This document shows, one piece after another, positions 1 through 6,732 of a stretch of DNA of 15,153 nucleotides. The notes below the pieces were generated by a model, which searched no databases, had not been told where the DNA came from, and saw nothing but the letters and a program-made list of their open reading frames with translations. The position numbers were made by a program, and so were the translations under genes. Position 1 is the stretch's first letter, and every line of letters begins with the position of its first letter. Location: contig DNIF01000155.1 in assembly GCA_003485715.1 (NCBI GenBank), positions 1-15,153 on the forward strand, read 5' to 3'. The DNA is from Gammaproteobacteria bacterium (lineage in GTDB: Bacteria > Pseudomonadota > Gammaproteobacteria > UBA7966).

Positions 1-218
1 CCGCCCTCGCACCGGTGCTGGGTCCGGACACCCAGACGCTGATGCTGGCGACCACCCTCGCGGCCTCGCTCGGCTTCATGTTGCCGGCAGGCACGCCACC
101 GAACGCGCTGGCCTATGCCAGCGGCTATCTCACGGTCGCGAAGATGGCACGGGTGGGGCTGGTGGTGGACATCGGCGGGGCCGTGCTGGTTGCCGTTGTC
201 TGCCTGTGGCTGCTCTGA
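1..218 (+). CDS. SLC13/DASS-family anion (dicarboxylate/sulfate-type) transporter, C-terminal fragment
   Basis: Only the last ~72 residues are in the window; the reading frame is open to the left edge, and the real start lies outside. The fragment contains a FMLPAGTPPNALAYASGY stretch. This resembles the second substrate/sodium-binding hairpin motif of the divalent anion:Na+ symporter (SLC13/DASS) family, where a TPPNA-type motif is followed by a SGY segment. A final hydrophobic helix, VGLVVDIGGAVLVAVVCLWLL, ends at the TGA. The protein would be an inner-membrane secondary transporter. Substrate (C4-dicarboxylate, citrate or sulfate) cannot be decided from this end. The gene is convergent with the downstream hydrolase gene, 53 bp away. 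Family assignment is fairly firm; specificity is unknown. Confidence 0.8.
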   Translation, partial: ALAPVLGPDTQTLMLATTLAASLGFMLPAGTPPNALAYASGYLTVAKMARVGLVVDIGGAVLVAVVCLWLL

Positions 219-237
219 GAGTGGGTTACGGGGTATG

Positions 238-264
238 CGGGGATGACGGCGTAGCCCGTCCCCG
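238..264. terminator. Candidate bidirectional terminator hairpin between convergent genes
   Basis: CGGGGA at 238-243 pairs with TCCCCG at 259-264, and an inner CGG/CCG pairing follows a three-base bulge. It lies in the 53-bp gap between two convergent stop codons, where a shared terminator is expected. There is no clear T-tract on either strand, so intrinsic termination is only a possibility. Confidence 0.35.
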
Positions 265-271
265 AGTGTCC

Positions 272-1054
272 CTAAAGCCGCTCGCGCAGGTGGGCGATCA
301 CCGCATCCAGCGCTGCACGGGTCGGTTCACCTGCGCGATCGATCAGGTCACGGGTGAGTACCGCGTGCGGAAAGGGATTCCCCTGCGGGTTCTTCGCCGT
401 ATCCGGCAGCACGTGCTCCTGCACGCGCTCGGCACCCACGCAGGCACGCAGGGTATCGATACGACCGGCCCGGCAGGCGGGATCGCCGGCGAAGCGCAAC
501 ACCATAAGCGGAAGATCTTCTCGGGCACGCAGCGCATCGGCATCGGCGGGCGTCAGGGCCACAGCGTGCGCGCGATGCAGTGGCAGCGAGGGCTCTGCGG
601 CCACGGAGGCACTCACCACGGGCTCGACCGCTACTGACCAGGCAAAGTTGCCGGTCATGCACAAACCGACCACACCCACGCGTGGGTGGCCGCAACGTTG
701 AACCAGATGCCGAGCTAGGGCGCGCAGCCAGTCCGTCAGCGGCCCCGTGCCATCGCTGGCGAAGAGGTGGATCTCGCGCGAGATGCAGGCCCGGATGAGG
801 CCCGCTGCCAGGCCAGATGCCTCTGCCGCGCGGGTCGCCGATGCATCCGCCGGTTGGTAGAGCGCGGGCGTGAACACGGTGAAGCCCGATTCGACGATGT
901 ACCGTGCCAGACGCCAGAACTCGGGGCCGAAACCGGGGAGTTCGTGCAGCAGGATGACCGGGGGACCACGGCCGGCAAAGAGCACGGGGTGGCCGATTTC
1001 TCCTTCGCGGAAGGCGAAGATCTCGGTGAAGGGGGCCGTGCTTTCGGCGGACAC
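272..1054 (-). CDS. Dienelactone hydrolase family protein (alpha/beta hydrolase)
   Basis: A 260-residue alpha/beta hydrolase of the dienelactone hydrolase family. The family's Cys-Asp-His triad can be placed: Cys132 in the nucleophile elbow GLCMTG, Asp191 in FAGDPACR and His230 in FPHAVL. Glu38 in LLHELPGF matches the glutamate that interacts with the nucleophile in classical enzymes. Family members hydrolyse dienelactones or other lactones/esters in the cytoplasm. This one is somewhat longer than the ~236-residue chlorocatechol-pathway enzyme and has no pathway genes beside it, so the substrate is unknown. I chose the GTG at 1054 because AAGGGGG lies 7 nt upstream. A TTG at 1111 would extend the frame by 19 residues with no visible ribosome site and would start 5 nt after the tRNA. 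The gene lies 62 nt downstream of the tRNA on the same strand and could be co-transcribed with it. Confidence 0.85.
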   Translation of the reverse strand: MSAESTAPFTEIFAFREGEIGHPVLFAGRGPPVILLHELPGFGPEFWRLARYIVESGFTVFTPALYQPADASATRAAEASGLAAGLIRACISREIHLFASDGTGPLTDWLRALARHLVQRCGHPRVGVVGLCMTGNFAWSVAVEPVVSASVAAEPSLPLHRAHAVALTPADADALRAREDLPLMVLRFAGDPACRAGRIDTLRACVGAERVQEHVLPDTAKNPQGNPFPHAVLTRDLIDRAGEPTRAALDAVIAHLRERL

Positions 1055-1116
1055 CTCAGCGCCCCCTTGTTCTGTCACCCATCCTGTGGCGACTACAGCG
1101 CACGGGAACAAGGAAA

Positions 1117-1192
<76 letters not shown>

Positions 1193-1205
1193 ACGCGAGC
1201 GCGGA

Positions 1206-1234
1206 AGAATAGCCGCGACGCGAGCGAAGGCAAA
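1206..1234 (-). promoter_or_regulatory. Sigma70-type promoter of the tRNA-Thr gene
   Basis: On the minus strand, TTTGCC (1234-1229, -35-like) and TATTCT (1211-1206, -10-like) are separated by exactly 17 bp. The tRNA 5' end follows 13 nt after the -10 box. The sequence between -10 and the gene is very GC-rich (TCCGCGCTCGCG), the type of discriminator known from stringently controlled stable-RNA promoters. Stringent control is inferred. Confidence 0.65.
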
Positions 1235-1280
1235 GGGCCGGGAGTTCGCCGGATGCGCCCTGACGCACCCCAAGGCCCTT
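1233..1280 (-). terminator. Possible modA terminator stem-loop, overlapping the tRNA promoter
   Basis: On the minus strand, AAGGGCC (1280-1274) can pair with GGCCCTT (1239-1233). A smaller internal TGCG/CGCA hairpin lies at 1254-1267. The structure sits 29-76 nt downstream of the modA stop. Only three T residues follow the stem, and its 3' arm runs into the -35 box of the tRNA promoter. The loop is long, so intrinsic termination is uncertain. Confidence 0.3.
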
Positions 1281-1308
1281 CGGTCGCGCCGTTCCGGCCA
1301 GTTCACTG

Positions 1309-2118
1309 TCACGGTGCGGGCGGCAGCTCGGCGTCACCCGGTGCCGGCGCGAAACCAAAGCGCTCGAACAACGGACGCATCCGAGCGCGGTCCAGCAGAA
1401 AGGCGAGGAAGGCCGCGGCGGCGGCATCCTCGGCCCCCTGCACGCGCGCGACCCAGTAGACAATCGGCGGATGACTGTCGGCCGGGAAACTGGCCACCTG
1501 GCGCACCCGTGGCTCGGCCAGCGCGTCCGTCTCGTAGACGATGCCCAGCGGCAGATCGCCGGCGGCCACGACCTGGAGCGTCGCGCGGACGTTCTCCAGG
1601 GGGGCAAGCCGGTTCTGGAGCGCCGGCCACAGCCCCAGGGATTCGAGGGCGGCCTGCGCGTAGCGACCAGCCGGGACATGGCTCGGATCGGCCACCGCCA
1701 GCCGCTGGCCCTCGCCCAGGGCCTGCGGCAGATCGTTCAGGGTGGCCAGCGTCACCGGGGCCGCCGCCGGCGTGATCAACACCAGGGTATTGCCGGCCCA
1801 GGCGTGGGGCTCGCCCGCGACGCGTCCGCGGTCGACGAGCCAGCGCATCCATTCCCCGTCCGCCGACAGGAAGACCTCGGCCTTCGCGCCCTCGGCAATC
1901 TGCCGGGCCAGGAGCGAGGTGGCGGCGTAGTTCGCGCGCACCTGCTCTCCGCCCTCTGCCTCCCACACCGCGATGGCCTCATCCAGCACGTCGGCCAGAC
2001 TGGCGGCCGCCCATACCTCGATCTCGGCGCGGGCGGGGACGGATGCCGTCAGGCAAGTCAGGAGCAACGCCACCAGCCAGTGCCATGTCCTGCCGTGCCA
2101 TGTCTTGCAGTGCTTCAT
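1309..2118 (-). CDS. modA: Molybdate ABC transporter substrate-binding protein ModA
   Basis: A 269-residue periplasmic binding protein that would capture molybdate or tungstate for an ABC importer. The N terminus has a basic stretch, a hydrophobic core (WLVALLLTCLTASVP) and a signal-peptidase site after ARA (residues 29-31). The mature part follows ModA closely: WAAASLADVLDEA with Ser40, ATSLLARQIAEGA with Ser68, AVADPSHVPAGRYA with Val148-Ala150, and LGIVYETDAL with Tyr195. These match the oxyanion ligands Ser12, Ser39, Val152 and Tyr170 of mature E. coli ModA. Its ATG overlaps the thiO stop as ATGA, so translation is probably coupled to thiO. No modB or modC lies in the window: next downstream is the tRNA, then an unrelated hydrolase. 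The permease and ATPase must therefore be encoded elsewhere. The last ~10 residues are Pro/Ala-rich and beyond the conserved fold. Confidence 0.93.
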   Translation of the reverse strand: MKHCKTWHGRTWHWLVALLLTCLTASVPARAEIEVWAAASLADVLDEAIAVWEAEGGEQVRANYAATSLLARQIAEGAKAEVFLSADGEWMRWLVDRGRVAGEPHAWAGNTLVLITPAAAPVTLATLNDLPQALGEGQRLAVADPSHVPAGRYAQAALESLGLWPALQNRLAPLENVRATLQVVAAGDLPLGIVYETDALAEPRVRQVASFPADSHPPIVYWVARVQGAEDAAAAAFLAFLLDRARMRPLFERFGFAPAPGDAELPPAP

Positions 2119-3227
2119 GCTTGCGCGTCTCCCGAAGTGGTTGGGCCCATCCGTCCGGCGAGGCGAAACGGTGCCGGGTCGAGCCAGGGCTCACGACCGA
2201 GTACCAGATCGGCCAGGAGCCGCGCCGAACCCGGGGCCAGCAGGATACCGTTGCGAAACTGGCCGGTGTTGAAATACAGGCCGGCGAGTTCCGGATGGGC
2301 GCCGATGAAGGGCAGGCCATCGGGAGAGCCGGCGCGCAATCCGGACCACTGCCGCACCGGTGCAAGACCTGCCAGCACCGGTGCCAGACCTGCTGCGGAC
2401 TGCCTGAGCAACTCGGCAGCCTCCGGCGTGGTGGCGTCATCGAAGCCCACCTCCTCCACCGTGCTGCCGCAGAGGACATGGCCATCCCCACGCGGGACCA
2501 GATAGCGGCCAGCCCCGAGCACATTGCGCCGAGGCGCACCTTCCGCCAGATGGTAGAGCAACATCTGGCCCCGTACCGGGCGCACCGGTGGCAGCGGGAA
2601 ACCCTCGCCGAGGGTGCCGCTCCACGCACCGGCGCATATGACGACGATCTCAGCCGCACAGACTCCCTGTGCCGTAACGACACCTCGGAGCCATTCACCC
2701 TCGACCGCGATGCGGATGACGGGGGCGTCCTCGATGACGGCCACCCCGCGCGCGTCGAGCGCCGCCCGCAGCGTCTTCAGCAACCGTGGATTGCGCACCT
2801 GCGCGCAATCCGCCACCCAGAGGGCGTCCTCCGCGGCCACGGCGGCATCCAGTTGCGCCACGCGGCTGGCGTCCACCTGCTCGATGCTCCGCCGCGTGCG
2901 ACGTGCCCACAGACTGGCCGCTGCGATCTGTTCGGGGTCCGGTCGCAGGATGACGAGGCCGTTGCGCGTCCAGCCCAAGTCTGCGCCGGTCTCCTCGGCG
3001 AGTTCGGCCACCCAACCGGAATAGGCTGCGGCACACCCTTCAGCGAGTGTCTCCAGCGGCGCGGGCAAGGCCCAGGGCGGGATTGGCATGAGCAGCCCGG
3101 CAGCGGCCCAGCTTGCTGGCCGCGCCGCCGGCGTAGCGGCGTGTACCGTGACCTCCGCACCGGAGCGGGAGAGCTCAAGGGCCGTAGCAAGACCGACGAC
3201 ACCCCCACCAATGACACGAACCTGCAT
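2115..3227 (-). CDS. thiO: Glycine oxidase ThiO (FAD-dependent D-amino-acid/glycine oxidase)
   Basis: A 370-residue FAD oxidoreductase of the DAO superfamily. ThiO oxidises glycine to iminoglycine (dehydroglycine) in the cytoplasm, supplying the thiazole moiety of thiamine; related enzymes act on other small or D-amino acids. The N terminus carries the Rossmann motif VIGGGVVGLATALEL (GxGxxG at residues 7-12), followed by PASWAAAGLL, the conserved FAD loop. Near the C terminus are GLRAGSPDGLPFIG and TGQFRNGILLAPG, which match the substrate-carboxylate arginine and FAD-binding segments of glycine oxidases. I chose the ATG at 3227 because GGAGGAG is just upstream and because the GxGxxG motif then starts near residue 7; the frame is open 36 codons further. 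The stop overlaps the modA start. The acidic residue that usually ends beta-strand 2 (as in ALFESG) is Ala here (VTVHAAT). thiO next to the pilin genes matches P. aeruginosa, where PA4548 adjoins fimT. No other thiamine genes are present. Confidence 0.88.
   Translation of the reverse strand: MQVRVIGGGVVGLATALELSRSGAEVTVHAATPAARPASWAAAGLLMPIPPWALPAPLETLAEGCAAAYSGWVAELAEETGADLGWTRNGLVILRPDPEQIAAASLWARRTRRSIEQVDASRVAQLDAAVAAEDALWVADCAQVRNPRLLKTLRAALDARGVAVIEDAPVIRIAVEGEWLRGVVTAQGVCAAEIVVICAGAWSGTLGEGFPLPPVRPVRGQMLLYHLAEGAPRRNVLGAGRYLVPRGDGHVLCGSTVEEVGFDDATTPEAAELLRQSAAGLAPVLAGLAPVRQWSGLRAGSPDGLPFIGAHPELAGLYFNTGQFRNGILLAPGSARLLADLVLGREPWLDPAPFRLAGRMGPTTSGDAQA
2354..2395 (-). repeat. 21-bp in-frame tandem duplication within thiO
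   Basis: Two adjacent 21-bp units starting GCACCGGTGC at 2354 and 2375 agree at 18 of 21 positions. They encode two successive AGLAPV heptads in ThiO. The 10-mer GCACCGGTGC is itself a perfect palindrome and so occurs twice, one unit apart. It lies in an alpha-helical, low-conservation part of the protein. It probably reflects local slippage rather than a regulatory site. Confidence 0.6.
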
Positions 3228-3390
3228 CTGCTCCTCCGAGAGTCGGCACCCATGTCGACCGGTTCTGATTGGACGATATACGCACTGCGCCGTCCCAGCA
3301 GCATCGATGATCGCTGTTGATGCCTGCTCCAGCACATGAGGCCAGAACGGGCACAGTTCTCAATCCGCGAAGGACGAAGGCCGCTCATCG

Positions 3391-3403
3391 GTCACGCAGT
3401 GAC
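3391..3403. promoter_or_regulatory. Small palindrome in the thiO/fimT divergent spacer
   Basis: GTCAC-GCA-GTGAC is a perfect 5-bp inverted repeat with a 3-nt centre, 54 bp before the pilin operon start. It overlaps the left end of the AlgR-like motif by two bases. It may be an operator half-site pair or simply chance; no regulator can be named. The rest of the 229-bp spacer (3228-3456) shows no convincing -35/-10 pair for either direction. Confidence 0.25.
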
Positions 3404-3426
3404 GTTCGTCGCCGCGACTAACGAAC
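3402..3426 (+). promoter_or_regulatory. AlgR/LytTR-like binding motif upstream of the pilin operon
   Basis: ACGTTCGTC at 3402-3410 matches the recalled AlgR consensus CCGTTCGTC at eight of nine positions. An inverted core ACGAAC lies at 3421-3426, so GTTCGT and ACGAAC form a 6-bp inverted repeat with an 11-bp spacer. The motif ends about 46 bp upstream of the first pilin ATG. In P. aeruginosa the FimS-AlgR system activates the orthologous fimU-pilVWXY1Y2E operon, so both location and sequence fit. Whether this genome encodes AlgR is not visible. Confidence 0.5.
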
Positions 3427-3456
3427 TGGGCATGACTGCCTGCTAAACCGGAAACC

Positions 3457-4083
3457 ATGGAAACTGCCCTCGTCAGCACCGCACCCGCTCCGCTACCCCG
3501 CACCACCGCGCCGTGTGCGCCGCGTGGCTTCACACTCGTCGAACTGATGATCACCCTCACCATCGCCGGGGTCCTGCTGATGATCGGCGTCCCGGCCATG
3601 GATCGGCTGATCCGGAGCAATCGCCTGACCACCGAAGCCAACCAGTTCATCTCGGCCCTGCATACTGCCCGCGCAGAGGCCGCCCGCCTACGCGGACCCG
3701 TCACCTTGCGTCCACTGGGTGCCGGTGCCGCGCTGGGCGGTGCGGCGCCGGACGCCGGCTGGGACTCCCCCGGCGGTTACGCCATCGTCGCCGAGCCGCG
3801 TCCCTTTCAGGACCTCAACCGCGATGGCGACTTCCTCGACCCAGGCGAGATGTCGCCAGTCAATCCCGCGATCCTGCGTTCCTTCCCGGCGCTGTCCCGG
3901 GCAACGCTTGTCCGTCAGCAAGACGCCGACAACCTCATGGTCACCTTCGCACCGAACGGCATGTTGCAGACCCGCGCCATGCAGATCCGGATGTGCGACG
4001 AAGGTAGCCCGGAATGCCGCCAGATCACGGTGAGCCCGGCCGGACGCGTCACCGTGGTGCGTGTCGCGTACTCCGGGGGATAG
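3457..4083 (+). CDS. fimT: GspH/FimT-family minor type IV pseudopilin (FimT/FimU type)
   Basis: A 208-residue pseudopilin. The prepilin peptidase site is RG|FTLVELM after residue 24, with Glu at +5 (Glu29) and a hydrophobic N-terminal helix to about residue 45 (ITLTIAGVLLMIGVPAM). The globular part fits the GspH/FimT domain. It has a glycine- and aspartate-rich loop, DLNRDGDFLDPGE (residues 119-131), resembling the D-x-N-x-D-G loop common in FimT proteins, and two C-terminal cysteines (CDEGSPEC) that probably form a disulfide. FimU/FimT proteins join the minor-pilin complex at the pilus tip; FimT homologues in some species bind DNA for natural transformation. Only one such gene is present, so FimT versus FimU cannot be settled. 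It is first in the operon, 5 bp before pilV. The start has a weak GGAA site 5 nt upstream. The 24-residue leader is longer than usual. Confidence 0.85.
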   Translation: METALVSTAPAPLPRTTAPCAPRGFTLVELMITLTIAGVLLMIGVPAMDRLIRSNRLTTEANQFISALHTARAEAARLRGPVTLRPLGAGAALGGAAPDAGWDSPGGYAIVAEPRPFQDLNRDGDFLDPGEMSPVNPAILRSFPALSRATLVRQQDADNLMVTFAPNGMLQTRAMQIRMCDEGSPECRQITVSPAGRVTVVRVAYSGG

Positions 4084-4088
4084 ACATC

Positions 4089-4700
4089 ATGGACCGTCAA
4101 CTCATGCCCCTGCACGGAATGCGTCTTTGCGACCAGGCTATCACTCGAACCGGTCGCAACGAGTCGGCTGCAAGCTGTGGCAACGCCATCCGGGCCTGCA
4201 ACACCGTAGCCCGCCGTCAATGCGGCCTGACCCTTCTGGAGGCACTGATCGCACTGCTGGTCCTGGCCGTTGGACTGCTGGGCTTCATGGGACTGCAGGT
4301 ACGTGGGCTTGCGTACAACCACGACGCCTACGTGCGCAGCATGGCCACCGTGCTCGCTCACGACATGATCGAACGCGTGCGTATGGCGCGCGCGAATTCA
4401 CCCAATGAGGCCGCGCTGACGCAAATCTATGATGCCTTCACCGCCGGAGTTGCGGCGGGGGCCGTCTGCCAGCCCATGGTCGCCGCACCCAATCACGCGG
4501 CCCGCGTCGCCGGTGAAAAGATCTGCTGGGAGGCACAGGTACAGGCGACGCTCCCTGCCGGTATGGCGCGCATCGAACGACGCGCCGGAGTCAATGCGGG
4601 TTCGCCATTGGACGACATCTTCACCATCACGATCGAATGGCGCGATCGCACTGCACCCAATGGCCAGCCAGTCACTCAGGTGTGGGAGTTCCAGCCATGA
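4089..4700 (+). CDS. pilV: Type IV pilus minor pilin/modification protein PilV
   Basis: A 203-residue PilV-like minor pilin. The class III leader ends at QCG|LTLLEALIALLVLAVG, with Glu at +5, followed by the PilV signature MATVLAHDMIERVRMARAN. PilV joins FimU, PilW, PilX and PilE in the complex that primes pilus assembly and carries PilY1. I chose the ATG at 4089, five bases after the previous stop, because GGGGGA lies 8 nt upstream. The frame is open further back but would overlap the preceding gene. The leader is then 46 residues, unusually long and containing four cysteines, one next to the cleavage glycine; position +1 is Leu rather than the usual Phe or Met. The next in-frame ATG (4119) would still leave a 36-residue leader. 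The 3' end overlaps pilW as ATGA. Confidence 0.87.
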   Translation: MDRQLMPLHGMRLCDQAITRTGRNESAASCGNAIRACNTVARRQCGLTLLEALIALLVLAVGLLGFMGLQVRGLAYNHDAYVRSMATVLAHDMIERVRMARANSPNEAALTQIYDAFTAGVAAGAVCQPMVAAPNHAARVAGEKICWEAQVQATLPAGMARIERRAGVNAGSPLDDIFTITIEWRDRTAPNGQPVTQVWEFQP

Positions 4701-5965
4701 GATCCCGACGGCTTCACACCTCCCCGGCGCGCATGCAGCAGCACGGCTTCAGCCTGGTCGAACTGATGGTGGCGATAACCATCGGACTTTTCCTGCTCGC
4801 CGGTGCCGTGACCATGTTCACGACCAACCGTCGCGTGTACGAGGATCAGCAGGACCTCGCCGAGTTGCAGCAATCAGCCCGCTTTGCGGTCGAGACCCTC
4901 GCCTATGACTTGCGGATGGCTGGCTACATCGGTTGCGCGCACGATCCCGCGCGCCTGGTGAGCCTGCTTGCCGGTGCAGTCCAGAACGGTGGCGCAGCCG
5001 GCGGGCTGTTCGACTTTTCGCTCCCTGTCGAAGGGCTGGAGGCCGGCAACAACTGGCTGCCGACCGGCAACGGCATCGACTTCGTAGTCGTCAACCGTGG
5101 CGCACCTGCAGTACTGCTCGATGACCCCGCAGGTCCGGCTGTGGACGCCGCCAGCGATGCCATTACCCTCCGCTCCATCGGCGGCCCGCGCGCCGACATC
5201 ACGGCCCCGGCCAACGGTGCGGCCGGCGGTGTGGTGACCATCGACAACACGCTGCTGCGTATCGCACCGGGTGATGTGGTGGCGATCTCCGACTGTGCTG
5301 GGACCGAACTCTTCCAGAACACCGCGCCGACCGACCCTTTGAATCCCATCGCCACCCTCGGTCATGCCGAGGGTGGGCTCGGGATCGAGACGACCAACGT
5401 GCGCGCAACCCTATCGCGCAACTACACCAACGACCTGACCAGCCCTGCCTCGGTCTCGCGGGTAACCGCCGTGCGTTATTTCATCGGCAGCTTCGTGCCG
5501 GACGGCCCTGCGGGTGTTCAGGAGCCGTCCCGTCGGGGCTTGTTCCGCCGTTACTGGGATCCAGTGGCCGCCGGCGGTGGGCTAATGCGCAACGAGCTGC
5601 TGGTCGACGGCGTGGATCGCATGGAGATCACCTACGGCGTCGATGGCACGGGTGATGGTCTGCCCGATGTCTACGTGCCCGCGAACGATGCAGCACTGGG
5701 CGCGCAGCCTCGCAATTGGGCCAATGTGACAGCCGTGCGCGTCGGGTTGCTCCTGCGCAGCCTCCGTCCTCAGGCGGGCGAGTCGGACCGGCCGCCACCG
5801 GTCGCAGATCCCATCTGTGCTGACCAGCGCGAGGTCAATGGCGTCTGCCTGCCCTACGGCTCACAGCCGGCAGCAGCGGCGCTCGGATTGATTGACGGGG
5901 TACGTCGCCGGGTCGTTAACACGACGGTCTTCCTGCGCAACGACCTGCCGGTTCCCAATCCCTGA
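4697..5965 (+). CDS. pilW: Type IV pilus minor pilin PilW
   Basis: A 422-residue PilW. The prepilin cleavage site is HG|FSLVELMVAITIG after residue 17, with Glu at +5. The conserved PilW block follows: DLAELQQSARFAVETLAYDL and RMAGYIGC. PilW is a large minor pilin that packs with PilX and PilY1 at the pilus tip. Near the C terminus a D-x-T-x-D-G-x-x-D loop (YGVDGTGDGLPD, Asp316, Asp320, Asp324) resembles the calcium-binding loops frequent in this family. Cysteines near the C terminus (DPICADQREVNGVC) may pair. The ATG overlaps the pilV stop, and GGGAG sits 8 nt upstream, so the two genes are probably translationally coupled. An 81-bp gap separates it from pilX. Confidence 0.92.
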   Translation: MRSRRLHTSPARMQQHGFSLVELMVAITIGLFLLAGAVTMFTTNRRVYEDQQDLAELQQSARFAVETLAYDLRMAGYIGCAHDPARLVSLLAGAVQNGGAAGGLFDFSLPVEGLEAGNNWLPTGNGIDFVVVNRGAPAVLLDDPAGPAVDAASDAITLRSIGGPRADITAPANGAAGGVVTIDNTLLRIAPGDVVAISDCAGTELFQNTAPTDPLNPIATLGHAEGGLGIETTNVRATLSRNYTNDLTSPASVSRVTAVRYFIGSFVPDGPAGVQEPSRRGLFRRYWDPVAAGGGLMRNELLVDGVDRMEITYGVDGTGDGLPDVYVPANDAALGAQPRNWANVTAVRVGLLLRSLRPQAGESDRPPPVADPICADQREVNGVCLPYGSQPAAAALGLIDGVRRRVVNTTVFLRNDLPVPNP

Positions 5966-6046
5966 GCAAGACCGCGCAGGTCGCCGTCCGCCCTGAATCC
6001 CAAGCAACAGCACGCCTTTCATCGACTTGCCCGAGCCCCTACAGCC

Positions 6047-6631
6047 ATGAACCGTGAAACCCTCTTCCTGAATCATCAGCCACGACCCGGCCACCAGCGC
6101 GGTGCCACGCTCATCGTGGCGATGGTGTTGCTGCTCATCCTGACCCTCCTTGGCCTGCAGGGTTTGAACAACGTGACTCTGCAGGAGCGTATGGCTGGCA
6201 GTTCGCAGGACGCGCTGCGTGCGCTGGCCGCTGCCGAATCAGGCCTGGCCGCCGCCATGAACGATCCTGGACTAACCACCCAGACGCAGGTAGCAAATCA
6301 ATCCGCGGTGCTTGCTATCGCGCTACCAACGCCGGCGGGAGGGGGCATGGCGAGAAGTACCGGTGCCAACTACCTGCTCGTGCCACGTGGTGAGACATCT
6401 GCACCCGCTGGCTCCGGATTCGATGTCGGTACCGCGGTCTTCCATTTCGAGCGCATATCCACCGGTTTCGGTGAGGCGACCCCGCCTGCGGATGCGGACT
6501 CCGACTTCATCGGGGTGGCGCAGGGAGCCGTGGTGCGTCTGCATGGTGGCGTCTACCAGGTCGGCGGCAGCAGCGGCACCACCGGCAGTTTTCTCGAAAC
6601 CAGCGCGGGCTTCGTAGACCCCGGTCCCTAG
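6047..6631 (+). CDS. pilX: Type IV pilus minor pilin PilX
   Basis: A 194-residue PilX. The leader ends at HQRG|ATLIVAMVLLLILTLLG, and the family signature NVTLQERMAGSSQD follows, then a helix rich in alanine and glutamate (ALAAAESGLAAA). Position +5 of the mature protein is Val rather than Glu. The equivalent T2SS protein GspK also lacks Glu5, which fits a position at the extreme tip where no preceding pilin has to be contacted. PilX bridges PilW and PilY1 in the tip complex. The ribosome site is weak (CTACAG). The leader is 19 residues. The mature domain is glycine-rich towards the C terminus. It sits between pilW and pilY1 as in P. aeruginosa. Confidence 0.88.
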   Translation: MNRETLFLNHQPRPGHQRGATLIVAMVLLLILTLLGLQGLNNVTLQERMAGSSQDALRALAAAESGLAAAMNDPGLTTQTQVANQSAVLAIALPTPAGGGMARSTGANYLLVPRGETSAPAGSGFDVGTAVFHFERISTGFGEATPPADADSDFIGVAQGAVVRLHGGVYQVGGSSGTTGSFLETSAGFVDPGP

Positions 6632-6732
6632 GCAATCCGCACTATCGCGCCGACCGCACCAGCGAACATCAAGTCCACTTCACAGCAGCAGCAATGACAG
6701 CCGGCCCTGCTCGGGCCACGAGGAGTCGCTCC

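Noticed and set aside
1109..1111. TTG start for the dienelactone hydrolase, 19 residues upstream
   Set aside because: No ribosome site is visible and it would begin 5 nt after the mature tRNA end; the GTG at 1054 has a good AAGGGGG.
2354..2395. Repeated palindrome GCACCGGTGC as a paired operator
   Set aside because: It lies inside the thiO coding region far from any start and is explained by a 21-bp in-frame duplication of an Ala/Pro-rich heptad.
2043..3320. Long plus-strand open frame (425 codons) opposite thiO
   Set aside because: It is antisense to a clear ThiO coding sequence; its translation is arginine/proline-rich without any family motif, as expected for a shadow frame in GC-rich DNA.
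3427..3445. Possible sigma54 promoter (TGGGCATGACTGCCTGC) before the pilin operon
   Set aside because: The GG and GC elements are not 10 bp apart and the TTGCW part is missing, so it does not fit the -24/-12 consensus.
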